Origin: Amaurobius ferox
Taxonomy: Eukaryota > Arthropoda > Arachnida > Araneae > Amaurobiidae
Assembly: GCA_951213105.1 (NCBI GenBank)
Contig: OX578148.1
Location: 142,668,043-142,732,042, forward strand
Reading direction: 5' to 3'
Length of the DNA: 64,000 nt
Shown here: one piece after another, positions 22,444-35,600 of the stretch
Numbering within the stretch: position 1 is the first letter of the stretch
Layout: each line of letters begins with the position of its first letter
Translations under genes and position numbers: made by a program
The notes under the pieces: model-generated
The model's input: the letters and a program-made list of their open reading frames with translations, nothing else
Told to the model about the DNA's origin: nothing
Databases searched by the model: none

Positions 22444-23625
22444 TACTTATATTCTTTCCAGGATACATTATATTCTTATATATATTATATATATTCTTTC
22501 CAGGATACTTATATTCTTTCCAGGACAATTAGTCGTCATTTTCATAGATTTAGCGTCATTTTTATCCAGATGGCGAGATTTTCGTTAATTTGGCAACATT
22601 TCAAAAGGTCGCCAAGTTGGCGACATTCCGCCAAATTCGTCGCCAAAATCTCCCCAAGAGTTATGGACGGAGAAATAAGTTATTTTTATAGCAGATAAAT
22701 GACTATTAGCGTTCAAATACAAAAGTATTACTCAAAGTATCTTTTCTCATGAATGGAACGAGCTAGATCCACGAAAATGATGTCACCTAATGTATCGCAT
22801 GATATTACATATGAAAAGCGAACAGGTTTCTTAACAGTTAATATTTTTTTTAATTTATGGGATTTTTTAATAAATTTATTTGAAAAATGTGCAATGTCTC
22901 GAGAACGGTTCATGCTAGCGTTCTAAAGTTTATGTCAATCGTTCACTAAGGAAAAATTACATAACAAAAATCCATTTGTGTAACTTTATTAAAAGTTTTG
23001 TTTTTTTGATGATTTTTTCAAAATTTCACTCGAAAATTTAGGGGATTCAGAACATTCGATTACGTTTAAAAACAATAGGCTTCCAGTATTTACGAATTGT
23101 GATTTTTGTATCAAATTTCATTCGAATCGCTGTATCTGTTCGTGAGATATTGTCTCCACAGACTCACTGACACACACACACACATACATACTTTCACACA
23201 CACACACACACAGACATCACCTCAAACATGTTTGATTCGTGATCAGGGATGCTTGAAACTTACTCTACCGTCGAAAACTTGAAATCAAATTTTCGACCCC
23301 GTCCCAATCCTTTCCTTATACATTATGTATATAAGGAAAGTTAAAAACTGTGTTTGCTCAGATATATCTATATAATACGTGTTTTATACGTAACTTTTAA
23401 CGATGAAAAGAATCAGACCAACCCCCATTACACCAGGACTAGCCATTCTGGAGATATTTTCGCTACGTCACCTTTGAAAACAAGTTCAGTTACCCAATGA
23501 GGACGAAAATCGAATTAAAAGTGGCCATTCAGTGTCAATTCAAATAATTGTGGGCGTTATTTTGTGCCATTCAACTCAATATAATGAATAATTGAAGAAG
23601 AGTCTGCAGGGAAGTCGTATCCGAT

Positions 23626-24629
23626 GTTTAACTTTGTTATGCATTGTACGTGACACGAGAGGCACATTTATCAGAAGTGAGCAAGCAGCATGAACATATA
23701 CTTAGCAGGACTCCATTACTGCTCTATAACAAAACCTAAGAATGAAGTAAGAATGGTTCGTTCTCTAGTTATTCAATACTTTGAATGGAAAGCAAGCTAT
23801 CGAGCCAGCGATATCGAAAATTCTCGTCCAACAGAAGTTTTAAACGCATGTTTTAAATGAGCTCTAAAAGTACTCTTTCCACATCAAGTGCTGAAGCATG
23901 GTGTGGACGGTGCCTTGGTGTGGAATGAAACGTTTTTGCATGGGTGCACTTTCCTGATGATACTTTCTAGGAATGTGTACACCTCAACCTCTCAGACAGA
24001 GAAAACAAAATCGTTTGATGTCCTGGGTAGCGTTTTCAGAAAAACAAAGTAGGCACCTATTCTATAGCTACTATTAAAAACTTTATATAATATACGTCTC
24101 ATTAGGTATTCTAAGTGAATTGCAATCGTTGGGTTAGAGGATGGCTTAATGTGTCCAAAATGCTACTAGATAACCGTAAAACGTTGTCAGAAATGCAAAT
24201 AGAAAGTCTGCAATAGTATTTTACCGCAGTGTTATTATTTGAGTGCATCGGTGATTTTTTAATATTTATTGATTCCTTAAAGGGTCATCAGAATGTAACA
24301 ACATGGGAAGATAAAATCATTCGTCTATAGAGGCGTCTAGAAAAAGAAGATATATAAGGAGTGTGTCTGGCACACAAAATAAACAAATAGAACTGATTCC
24401 GGACTCCGTTCAAATTCGAAACAATGTCATGTGTGCTGAGGGTCAACTCTTTCTGGTATATTCATTGAAAACAATAGTTAGATCCACTTCCACAAAGGCT
24501 CTCTCTGTAATGCACGATTTCCTCTTGACTGAGTTTGCCCTCTGGGTGAAACGCGGTACACTCGCTGACATGAACCAGGTACACTCGGTGAAATGGAATA
24601 CTGCGTCTGACAAAAATCGGGTGACGGGG
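23626..24629. other. intergenic DNA, nothing recognised
   Basis: A 144-residue plus frame (24363-24797) runs into the inverted HINE-B copy at 24630 and uses its repeat sequence for its C-terminal part, so I do not call it a gene. No motif was seen in the rest. Confidence 0.4.
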
Positions 24630-25304
24630 GTCAATGTTCTTAATCTTACGTCGGCAGCACATGACTTTCCCTGCAGATTTATATTCTCTTTCTCTTTATT
24701 TCAATTCAATTTAATTCACTTTGAATTCAATTTTCGCTCTCATTTGATAACTGGACTTATTTTCAAAGGCGGCGTAGAGAAAATACGAAAAAACTAGAAT
24801 ATCTCGAGAGCGGCTAGTTCTAGTGCAATGGGGTGGGTCGTATTTCTTTCTGCGTTAAAAATGACGTATAAAACAATCATTTAATGGATATATTTGAGCA
24901 TACGTAGTTTTTTATTTTAGATTTGGACGATTTTTGAGAGCCATTTTGGAAAAAAAGGCAGGTTATTTTTTTTCGAATCGTACCAAAATCTAATCAGCAC
25001 CAGGGTGACCCACGAGAGACTTATGTACCGAATTTTGTGCAATTCGGTCCATTAGTTTTTCAGCTAGAGTGGATACAAGCCATTTCGCAAAAACAGGCGG
25101 GTTCCTTTATCCCGAATCGTACCCAAAACCAATCAACACCAGATTCGCCCAGAAGTGACTTACCTACCAAATTTTATGAAATTCGGTCCATTAGTTTTTA
25201 GTTGGAGTGGATACAAAATCTGCACAGACAGACAGACACACACACAGACGTCACGCTGAAAATAGTTTTTTCGTATTCTAGAGGTCTCGAAATGGTCACA
25301 CCCA
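24630..25304 (-). mobile_element. HINE-B copy 3, inverted, head missing
   Basis: The 3' end with GGCAGCACATGACTTTCCCTGCAG-type sequence is at the left. The family segments follow in reverse order to a short ACACACACAGACGTCACGCT core near 25235-25255. The palindromic head is absent; sequence departs from the family after about 25304. Confidence 0.65.
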
Positions 25305-25419
25305 AGTGACAAATGGGGAGAAGAGCATTATAGTAATAGGAGCATACTAGAAGGTATGCCCGTCCTATGACGGAATTAAAAGAGTGCAAAATATGACCTC
25401 CCATTGAGCGCGATTTTGA

Positions 25420-26255
25420 TCAATTTAGCGATATTTTCATCCATTTTGCTGCGCTTTTGTTAATTTTGCAATATTCAAAAAGTCGCCAAGTGGGCGCTAT
25501 CCTGCTAAAGACACTGAATTTTCATCAATTAATCGTCATTTTCATTGATTCACCGTCATTTTTATCCATTTGGAGAAATTTTCGTTAATTTGGCAACATT
25601 TAAAAAAGTCGCCAAGTGGCGATATTCCGTCAAATGTGTCGCCAAAATATCGCCAAGCGTTATGGACGGAGAAATAGATTATTCTTATAGTTGATAAATG
25701 ACTACTAGAGTCCAAATACAAAACTATTACCCAAAGTAAATTTTCTCATGAATGGAACGAAAGTGAACAGACTATATCAAAATAGTTAAGATTTTTTTCT
25801 TTAATTTTATGTGATTTTTTGATGAATTTATTTAGAAAATTTGCAATATCTCGGGAACGGTTTGTACCACCGTTCTAAAGTTTATGCCAATCGTTTTCTA
25901 ATGAAAAATTACATAAGGAATGGTAATTTGCTTAACTTTATTAAAAGTTTTGAATTTGTGATGATTTTTTCAAAATTTCACTCGAAAATTTTGGGGGGTT
26001 CTGAATATTCGATTTCGTTGAAATACAATGGACTTCAGTTATTCACGGATTGCAATTTCTGTACCCAATTTCGTTCGAATCGCTCCACTCGTTCGTGAGA
26101 TATTGTCTCCACAAACTCACTGGCGCGTTCACACACATACAGACATCACCTCAAAAACTTGTGATTCGTGTTCAGGGATGCTTGAAACGTTCTCTCCCGT
26201 CAAAAACTCGAATTCGAATTTTCAACCCCATCCCAGTACTTTCTTTATACAATAT
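25420..26255 (-). mobile_element. HINE-A copy 7, inverted, 3' end missing
   Basis: Internal HINE-A blocks (reversed) are followed by GACATCACCTC, the TGCTTGAAACGT block and a decayed head at about 26238-26270. The stem-loop end is not visible. Confidence 0.6.
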
Positions 26256-26365
26256 ATGTATCAGTAAAAACGAATCAGTAAAAAATATAGTTCAGAGAAT
26301 AAAATATAGCAAAGTCATACAAACATAGGTTGAGAGCGCTCTTTATTTTACGAATGAACGTTTTT

Positions 26366-27102
26366 ACTTTCCCTGCAATACATGGTAATATAGGGAAAGT
26401 ATTGGAATCATGTCGAAAATCGCAACTTGAGTTTTCGACGGATCTACACGTTTCGAGACCTCTAGAATTCGAAAAAACCATTTTTAGCGTGACGTCTGTG
26501 CGTGTGACTGTGTATCTGCCACTCTAACTAAAAAACTAATGGACTGAATTTCACAAAATTTGGTAGGTAAGTCACTTATGGGCGAGTCTGGTGCTGATTA
26601 GTTTTGGGTACGATTCGGGATAAAAGAACCCGCCTTTTTTTTTGCGAAATGGTACGCAAAAGCTTGTATTCACTTTAACTGAAAAACTAATAGACCGAAT
26701 TTCACAAAATTCGTTAGATGAGTCACTTGTGGATCACCATGGTGCTGATTACATTTTGGTACGATTCGAAAAAAAATAACCTGCTTTTTTTTTGCAAAAT
26801 GGCCCGCAGAAATCGTCAAAAGAAACTAAAGAACTACGTATGCTCAACAATATTCATTAAATGCTTGTTTAATACGTAATTTTTAACGAAGAAAAGAATA
26901 AGACCAACCCTATTACATTAGGACTAGCCGTTTTCGAGATATTTTAGTTTTTCGTATTTTCTCTACATCACCTTTGAAAATAAATCCGGTTACCGAATGA
27001 GAACGAAATCTGATTTTAAAGTGAAATAAATTTAATTAAAATAAAGAGAATGTGGACATAAGTCTGCAGGGAAAGTCATGTGCTGCCCACATCAGATTTT
27101 TT
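26366..27102 (+). mobile_element. HINE-B copy 4, both ends present
   Basis: It starts ACTTTCCCTGCAATACATGG and ends TCTGCAGGGAAAGTCATGTG then CTGCCCACATCAGATTTT. This shows the terminal block at the 5' edge and its inverted partner TGCAGGGAAAGT just inside the 3' stem-loop. Confidence 0.8.
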
Positions 27103-28850
27103 ATTCTGAAATGTTTTTCACCCTCACTTTATAGAAAGCGCCACCCAATAATTACAGTCTGTATAGTGAAAAAACAACTCTGTGTAGTCTTCGAAATCGA
27201 TGCTGACCCCATTTTTGACAGAATTTGTTACAACTGACCCGTGTTTTATCCTACATATGCAGAATATTCCCATCTTCTCTTTCCAGCCATTCGATTAGCT
27301 CTGTTGGCCTTGGATTGGCTTTTTTAATACATCAAACTGAAAATATATGATTTTTCATTTTATGAAATTCAAATTTTTCGATTTTAGTTTGCATTTCCCG
27401 GTCATGTGCATTATCAATCATTTATTTGAATAAAACCAAAAGTTTTCACATCTGCTTTGTTCTTCCAAGTTTTCGAATGATTTGAATTATTACAGCCTAC
27501 TTTCCTCTCTTGATATAAAACAGAATGTGTACCAAAAGCGATATTTTTTAAAATAGTCACGGATTTCTTTTTAATAAGAATATTTCGATAATAATCTAGA
27601 ATATCTTCAACAGGCCTGTGTCCTAAACTAAAACCCATATTCTCTCCGCATTCGAAGGATATGGACAATATACTCTCAAATGTCGAGATCCAAAGAAGTC
27701 CACGCATCTTCCGTGTGGCGAGTGAATCCGGAAGAGGAAATTAAAACAATCGAATTAGGCAGGCTTTGTCGGCCGCCCACACGACCCCGAATGGTGGAGA
27801 AGTTGAACATGTTGTTGGCAATGGAAGACGATTTCAATCAACATTTGAAACGAAATTATACATTTTTACCAATACTCTCCAAACAGCCTATACAGCAACC
27901 ACGGTGGGGTCACCAAAAGTTTTGCTTCATAAATGGCAACACAGTCTTAATGTACTCTATCCAAAAATCATGTTCTCAACTCATTGTTAAGCCATTTTGC
28001 AGTTGTAGGTGGTTTATAGATGAGAAAATAAAATTTTTGGGTTGTACAGATTTCCTTTTCTCCATGTAACAATTATAACTCGAAAGAAGTGTACACAAAT
28101 CATTTCTATATCATATTTGACTACATTCCATGAATTCAAAATTGGTTTATTTTATTTGTTGCTGAACTTCCATAGGGGGGTACAATAGACCATGTACATT
28201 CTTCTATAAATTGAAAATCGGTCCTTTTGATAATGACTGATGAATTATATGATCCAAGCGAATGTACTAGGTTATGTACTAGTTTAAACACTTGAAGTGT
28301 TGTTCTAACTCAGAATTTCAAATATTGCAAATGAAAATGGAACTAATGTATTAATAAGAAAATAAATGTTAAAGTTTTTATAGCATGATATCTTGCATGT
28401 GACATTGTAAATCTAAAATGGATCAAACAGCATTTAAAAAAAATGATAATATATTAAGCTAATAAATAGTATCTCTTGATACATTGTAGTTGTATCTCTT
28501 GATACATTGGGCAGAATCGGTGTAAAACGGATGTATCAACCCTCTTACAGAATAATAATTGGAACTACTTTTAAATCTTGAAGCTAACGCCGTATCCTGG
28601 AAATTGTACAGAAATGCCCAAGCATAATATATTGTACTTCAGAAACTGTATCAAAATAGGGCAGTACTATCACGATAAAGCCATTATTCGATGTGAAGAG
28701 ATAACATTTCGAACACGAAAACAGCATTGATCGATAACAAAATAATTTCAAAAAAATTAATTCAATATAATTCTGTAATTATAAATATAAATTTATTCTA
28801 AAAATATCTTGACACGATATTTTTTTGTTTTTGCTTGTTAGGAATGCCAT
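27103..28850. other. intergenic DNA with one unassigned frame
   Basis: A 129-residue plus frame (27680-28069, starting MSRSKEVHASSVWRVNPEEE) and a 97-residue minus frame (27414-27707) overlap by 28 bp at their starts. I recognise no domain in either; they may be chance or remnants. A short TATCTCTTGATACATTG direct repeat lies at 28470-28510. Confidence 0.35.
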
Positions 28851-29628
28851 ACAACAAACCACGGAAAAGGGATTACGGGACTGGGCCAAACGAAGTCATG
28901 AAAGCAAGATGAAAAGTGATAATCGATCCGTTCGTTTAATCTGTTGCAAAAACAACACTTTTAGTGCATTATGTTAGAAAGTAAAAGTCCTCAAAAATAG
29001 CAGCTAAGTGAAAAGTGAGAACATATCATCCATTAGGTTTGTGCCTAACAATGCAATCATCCATTAGGTTTGTGTCTAACTATGCAATCATCCATTAGGT
29101 TTGTGCCTAACTATGCAATCAATCATTAGGTTTGTGCCTAATTATGCAATCATCCATTAGGTTTGTGCCTAACTATGCAAACATCCATTAGGTTTGTGCC
29201 TAACTATGCAATCATCAATTAGGTTTGCGCCTAACTATGCAATCATCCATTAGGTTTGTGTCTAACTATGCAATCATCCATTAGGTTTGTGTCTAACTAT
29301 GCAATCATCCAATAGGTTTGTGTCTAACTATGCAATCATCCATTAGGTTTGTGCTTAACTATGCAAAGAGGCCGGTATTCTCAAATGACGAGGAAGAAAT
29401 GTTGACAATGACATTTTAGTTGCTGCTAGTCATCATAGACTTATATTTGGAACGGCACGAAAATTCGCCTATGAATTTGAAAATATTGATCAAAAGCATA
29501 TGCCAGAGTTATGGTAAAAAATTCAACAGCAAAAAATTGGCTGTACAATTTTAAAATTCAGAATCTTAAAAATGTTGCTTACACAGCCAGAATAACAACT
29601 CTTAATTACCATAGGTCATAAACAAGAA
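28851..29628 (+). pseudogene. CENP-B/pogo-type transposase N-terminal remnant
   Basis: Reading across frames, the pieces appear in the family's usual order. A start-like segment MPYNKPRKRDYGTGPNEVMK (28851-28910) comes first, then a KTTLLVHYVRK segment near 28949-28981 resembling the Psq-type helix-turn-helix. After an intervening minisatellite come RPVFSNDEEEML, ILVAASHHRLIFGTARKFA and KNWLYNFKIQNLKNVA, which match the CENPB-type HTH layout of pogo/Tigger transposases. Frameshifts and stops separate the pieces and no catalytic domain follows. The satellite array starts about 25 bases downstream. Assignment rests on motif resemblance. Confidence 0.55.
29027..29367. repeat. 31-bp minisatellite, 11 copies
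   Basis: The unit begins CATCCATTAGGTTTGTGCCT and ends AACTATGCAAT. Eleven consecutive copies with 0-3 substitutions each fill the interval. Each unit has TTAGG and, in about half of the copies, CCTAA six bases later. The array sits between two pieces of the pogo-like remnant. Confidence 0.95.
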
Positions 29629-29650
29629 ATTCCAACGCAATGATCGAGCG

Positions 29651-32600
29651 AAAATCACCTGATAAAACTTTGATCATTGGAAGAAATTCTGCCCTTACTA
29701 AAATCTTTCTTACATTAGTCAATAAGTTTAAGATGAAAAGAGTCATTAAAAATACCAACGGATGCAACCGTTTAAAACATCCTAGAAGAAGAAACCGTGC
29801 TGAAAGAAGAGACAAAAAATAAAACGAAAAAGAGCCGCTCCAATTAAAGCCAGAAAATCACCTGATAAAATTTTTATCATTGGAAGAAATTCTGCCCTTC
29901 CTAAAATCTTTCTTACAGTAGTCAATAAGTTTAAGATGAAAAGAGTCATTAAAAATACCAACGGATGCAACCGTTTAAAACATCCTAGAAGAAGAAACCG
30001 TGCTGAAAGAAGAGACAAAAAATAAAACGAAAAAGAGACGCTCCAATTAAAGCCAGAAAATCACCTGATAAAATTTTAATCATTGGAAGAAATTCTGCCC
30101 TTCCTAAAATCTTTCTTACAGTAGTCAATAAGTTTAAGATGAAAAGAGTCATTAAAAATACCAACGGATGCAACCGTTTAAAACATCCTAGAAGAAGAAA
30201 CCGTGCTGAAAGAAGAGACAAAAAATAAAACGAAAAAGAGACGCTCCAATTAAAGCCAGAAAATCACCTGATAAAATTTTTATCATTGGAAGAAATTCTG
30301 CCCTTCCTAAAATCTTTCTTACAGTAGTCAATAAGTTTAAGATGAAAAGAGTCATTAAAAATACCAACGGATGCAACCGTTTAAAACATCCTAGAAGAAG
30401 AAACCGTGCTGAAAGAAGAGACAAAAAATAAAACGAAAAAGAGACGCTCCAATTAAAGCCAGAAAATCACCTGATAAAATTTTTATCATTGGAAGAAATT
30501 CTGCCCTTCCTAAAATCTTTCTTACAGTAGTCAATAAGTTTAAGATGAAAAGAGTCATTAAAAATACCAACGGATGCAACCGTTTAAAACATCCTAGAAG
30601 AAGAAACCGTGCTGAAAGAAGAGACAAAAAATAAAACGAAAAAGAGACGCTCCAATTAAAGCCAGAAAATCACCTGATAAAATTTTTATCATTGGAAGAA
30701 ATTCTGCCCTTCCTAAAATCTTTCTTACAGTAGTCAATAAGTTTAAGATGAAAAGAGTCATTAAAAATACCAACGGATGCAACCGTTTAAAACATTCTAG
30801 AAGAAGAAACCGTGCTGAAAGAAGAGACAAAAAATAAAACGAAAAAGAGACGCTCCAATTAAAGCCAGAAAATCACCTGATAAAATTTTTATCATTGGAA
30901 GAAATTCTGCCCTTCCTAAAATCTTTCTTACAGTAGTCAATAAGTTTAAGATGAAAAGAGTCATTAAAAATACCAACGGATGCAACCGTTTAAAACATTC
31001 TAGAAGAAGAAACCGTGCTGAAAGAAGAGACAAAAAATAAAACGAAAAAGAGACGCTCCAATTAAAGCCAGAAAATCACCTGATAAAATTTTTATCATTG
31101 GAAGAAATTCTGCCCTTCCTAAAATCTTTCTTACAGTAGTCAATAAGTTTAAGATGAAAAGAGTCATTAAAAATACCAACGGATGCAACCGTTTAAAACA
31201 TCCTAGAAGAAGAAACCGTGCTGAAAGAAGACACAAAAAATAAAACGAAAAAGAGGCGCTCCAATTAAAGCCAGAAAATCACCTGATAAAATTTTTATCA
31301 TTGGAAGAAATTCTGCCCTTCCTAAAATCTTTCTTACAGTAGTCAATAAGTTTAAGATGAAAAGAGTCATTAAAAATACCAACGGATGCAACCGTTTAAA
31401 ACATCCTAGAAGAAGAAACCGTGCTGAAAGAAGAGACAAAAAATAAAACGAAAAAGAGACGCTCCAATTAAAGCCAGAAAATCACCTGATAAAGTTTTTA
31501 TCATTGGAAGAAATTCTGCCCTTCCTAAAATCTTTCTTACAGTAGTCAATAAGTTTAAGATGAAAAGAGTCATTAAAAATACCAACGGATGCAACCGTTT
31601 AAAACATCCTAGAAGAAGAAACCGTGCTGAAAGAAGAGACAAAAAATAAAACGAAAAAGAGACGCTCCAATTAAAGCCAGAAAATCACCTGATAAAATTT
31701 TTATCATTGGAAGAAATTCTGCCCTTCCTAAAATCTTTCTTACAGTAGTCAATAAGTTTAAGATGAAAAGAGTCATTAAAAATACCAACGGATGCAACCG
31801 TTTAAAACATCCTAGTAGAAGAAACCGTGCTGAAAGAAGAGACAAAAAATAAAACGAAAAAGAGACGCTCCAATTAAAGCCAGAAAATCACCTGATAAAA
31901 TTTTTATCATTGGAAGAAATTCTGCCCTTCCTAAAATCTTTCTTACAGTAGTCAATAAGTTTAAGATGAAAAGAGTCATTAAAAATACCAACGGATGCAA
32001 CCGTTTAAAACATCCTAGAAGAAGAAACCGTGCTGAAAGAAGAGACAAAAAATAAAACGAAAAAGAGACGCTCCAATTAAAGCCAGAAAATCACCTGATA
32101 AAGTTTTTATCATTGGAAGAAATTCTGCCCTTCCTAAAATCTTTCTTACAGTAGTCAATAAGTTTAAGATGAAAAGAGTCATTAAAAATACCAACGGATG
32201 CAACCGTTTAAAACATCCTAGAAGAAGAAACCGTGCTGAAAGAAGAGACAAAAAATAAAACGAAAAAGAGACGCTCCAATTAAAGCCAGAAAATCACCTG
32301 ATAAAGTTTTTATCATTGGAAGAAATTCTGCCCTTCCTAAAATCTTTCTTACAGTAGTCAATAAGTTTAAGATGAAAAGAGTCATTAAAAATACCAACGG
32401 ATGCAACCGTTTAAAACATCCTAGAAGAAGAAACCGTGCTGAAAGAAGAGACAAAAAATAAAACGAAAAAGAGACGCTCCAATTAAAGCCAGAAAATCAC
32501 CTGATAAAGTTTTTATCATTGGAAGAAATTCTGCCCTTCCTAAAATCTTTCTTACAGTAGTCAATAAGTTTAAGATGAAAAGAGTCATTAAAAATACCAT

Positions 32601-35600
32601 CGGATGCAACCGTTTAAAACATCCTAGAAGAAGAAACCGTGCTGAAAGAAGAGACAAAAAATAAAACGAAAAAGAGACGCTCCAATTAAAGCCATAAAAT
32701 CACCTGATAAAGTTTTTATCATTGGAAGAAATTCTGCCCTTCCTAAAATCTTTCTTACAGTAGTCAATAAGTTTAAGATGAAAAGAGTCATTAAAAATAC
32801 CAACGGATGCAACCGTTTAAAACATCCTAGAAGAAGAAACCGTGCTGAAAGAAGAGACAAAAAATAAAACGAAAAAGAGACGCTCCAATTAAAGCCAGAA
32901 AATCACCTGATAAAGTTTTTATCATTGGAAGAAATTCTGCCCTTCCTAAAATCTTTCTTACAGTAGTCAATAAGTTTAAGATGAAAAGAGTCATTAAAAA
33001 TACCAACGGATGCAACCGTTTAAAACATCCTAGAAGAAGAAACCGTGCTGAAAGAAGAGACAAAAAATAAAACGAAAAAGAGACGCTCCAATTAAAGCCA
33101 GAAAATCACCTGATAAAATTTTTATCATTGGAAGAAATTCTGCCCTTCCTAAAATCTTTCTTACAGTAGTCAATAAGTTTAAGATGAAAAGAGTCATTAA
33201 AAATACCAACGGATGCAACCGTTTAAAACATCCTAGAAGAAGAAACCGTGCTGAAAGAAGAGACAAAAAATAAAACGAAAAAGAGACGCTCCAATTAAAG
33301 CCAGAAAATCACCTGATAAAATTTTTATCATTGGAAGAAATTCTGCCCTTCCTAAAATCTTTCTTACAGTAGTCAATAAGTTTAAGATGAAAAGAGTCAT
33401 TAAAAATACCAACGGATGCAACCGTTTAAAACATCCTAGAAGAAGAAACCGTGCTGAAAGAAGAGACAAAAAATAAAACGAAAAAGAGACGCTCCAATTA
33501 AAGCCAGAAAATCACCTGATAAAGTTTTTATCATTGGAAGAAATTCTGCCCTTCCTAAAATCTTTCTTACAGTAGTCAATAAGTTTAAGATGAAAAGAGT
33601 CATTAAAAATACCAACGGATGCAACCGTTTAAAACATCCTAGAAGAAGAAACCGTGCTGAAAGAAGAGACAAAAAATAAAACGAAAAAGAGACGCTCCAA
33701 TTAAAGCCAGAAAATCACCTGATAAAATTTTTATCATTGGAAGAAATTCTGCCCTTCCTAAAATCTTTCTTACAGTAGTCAATAAGTTTAAGATGAAAAG
33801 AGTCATTAAAAATACCAACGGATGCAACCGTTTAAAACATCCTAGAAGAAGAAACCGTGCTGAAAGAAGAGACAAAAAATAAAACGAAAAAGAGACGCTC
33901 CAATTAAAGCCAGAAAATCACCTGATAAAATTTTTATCATTGGAAGAAATTCTGCCCTTCCTAAAATCTTTCTTACAGTAGTCAATAAGTTTAAGATGAA
34001 AAGAGTCATTAAAAATACCAACGGATGCAACCGTTTAAAACATCCTAGAAGAAGAAACCGTGCTGAAAGAAGAGACAAAAAATAAAACGAAAAAGAGACG
34101 CTCCAATTAAAGCCAGAAAATCACCTGATAAAGTTTTTATCATTGGAAGAAATTCTGCCCTTCCTAAAATCTTTCTTACAGTAGTCAATAAGTTTAAGAT
34201 GAAAAGAGTCATTAAAAATACCAACGGATGCAACCGTTTAAAACATCCTAGAAGAAGAAACCGTGCTGAAAGAAGAGACAAAAAATAAAACGAAAAAGAG
34301 ACGCTCCAATTAAAGCCAGAAAATCACCTGATAAAGTTTTTATCATTGGAAGAAATTCTGCCCTTCCTAAAATCTTTCTTACAGTAGTCAATAAGTTTAA
34401 GATGAAAAGAGTCATTAAAAATACCAACGGATGCAACCGTTTAAAACATCCTAGAAGAAGAAACCGTGCTGAAAGAAGAGACAAAAAATAAAACGAAAAA
34501 GAGACGCTCCAATTAAAGCCAGAAAATCACCTGATAAAGTTTTTATCATTGGAAGAAATTCTGCCCTTCCTAAAATCTTTCTTACAGTAGTCAATAAGTT
34601 TAAGATGAAAAGAGTCATTAAAAATACCAACGGATGCAACCGTTTAAAACATCCTAGAAGAAGAAACCGTGCTGAAAGAAGAGACAAAAAATAAAACGAA
34701 AAAGAGACGCTCCAATTAAAGCCAGAAAATCACCTGATAAAGTTTTTATCATTGGAAGAAATTCTGCCCTTCCTAAAATCTTTCTTACAGTAGTCAATAA
34801 GTTTAAGATGAAAAGAGTCATTAAAAATACCAACGGATGCAACCGTTTAAAACATCCTAGAAGAAGAAACCGTGCTGAAAGAAGAGACAAAAAATAAAAC
34901 GAAAAAGAGACGCTCCAATTAAAGCCAGAAAATCACCTGATAAAGTTTTTATCATTGGAAGAAATTCTGCCCTTCCTAAAATCTTTCTTACAGTAGTCAA
35001 TAAGTTTAAGATGAAAAGAGTCATTAAAAATACCAACGGATGCAACCGTTTAAAACATCCTAGAAGAAGAAACCGTGCTGAAAGAAGAGACAAAAAATAA
35101 AACGAAAAAGAGACGCTCCAATTAAAGCCAGAAAATCACCTGATAAAGTTTTTATCATTGGAAGAAATTCTGCCCTTCCTAAAATCTTTCTTACAGTAGT
35201 CAATAAGTTTAAGATGAAAAGAGTCATTAAAAATACCAACGGATGCAACCGTTTAAAACATCCTAGAAGAAGAAACCGTGCTGAAAGAAGAGACAAAAAA
35301 TAAAACGAAAAAGAGACGCTCCAATTAAAGCCAGAAAATCACCTGATAAAGTTTTTATCATTGGAAGAAATTCTGCCCTTCCTAAAATCTTTCTTACAGT
35401 AGTCAATAAGTTTAAGATGAAAAGAGTCATTAAAAATACCAACGGATGCAACCGTTTAAAACATCCTAGAAGAAGAAACCGTGCTGAAAGAAGAGACAAA
35501 AAATAAAACGAAAAAGAGACGCTCCAATTAAAGCCAGAAAATCACCTGATAAAGTTTTTATCATTGGAAGAAATTCTGCCCTTCCTAAAATCTTTCTTAC

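Larger units (their letters stand above)
20714..23341 (-). mobile_element. HINE-A copy 6, inverted, split by a pogo-like element
   Basis: The 3' end is at the left (stem-loop TGTGTGCAACACATG, then the inverted block ACTTTTCTTATA). The head is at the right (TTTCCTTATACATTATGTAT up to 23341). A TGTG/CACA core lies at 23169-23213. The pogo-like element interrupts it at a TA (20807); the broken GTAGATA / CTTATATTC segment is continuous in other copies. A local 22-24-bp duplication (CTTATATTCTTTCCAGGA) lies at 22446-22525. Confidence 0.75.
20235..23625 (+). mobile_element. HINE-B copy 2, split by HINE-A copy 6
   Basis: The left part (20235-20713) has a decayed head (CCCCTGCAATCCGTGG), a TGTGTGTG core at 20372-20387 and the paired GATTCGG segments. 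The element resumes at 23342 with TTAAAAACTGTGTTTGCTCA, continuing the family order, and ends near TCTGCAGGGAAGTCG. Removing 20714-23341 restores the arrangement seen in copies 4 and 7. Confidence 0.7.

Noticed and set aside
24363..24797. 144-codon gene
   Set aside because: The C-terminal part is read from an inverted HINE-B copy; the rest shows no motif.
27414..28069. Divergent gene pair (97 and 129 codons)
   Set aside because: The starts overlap and I recognise nothing in either product; recorded as unassigned only.
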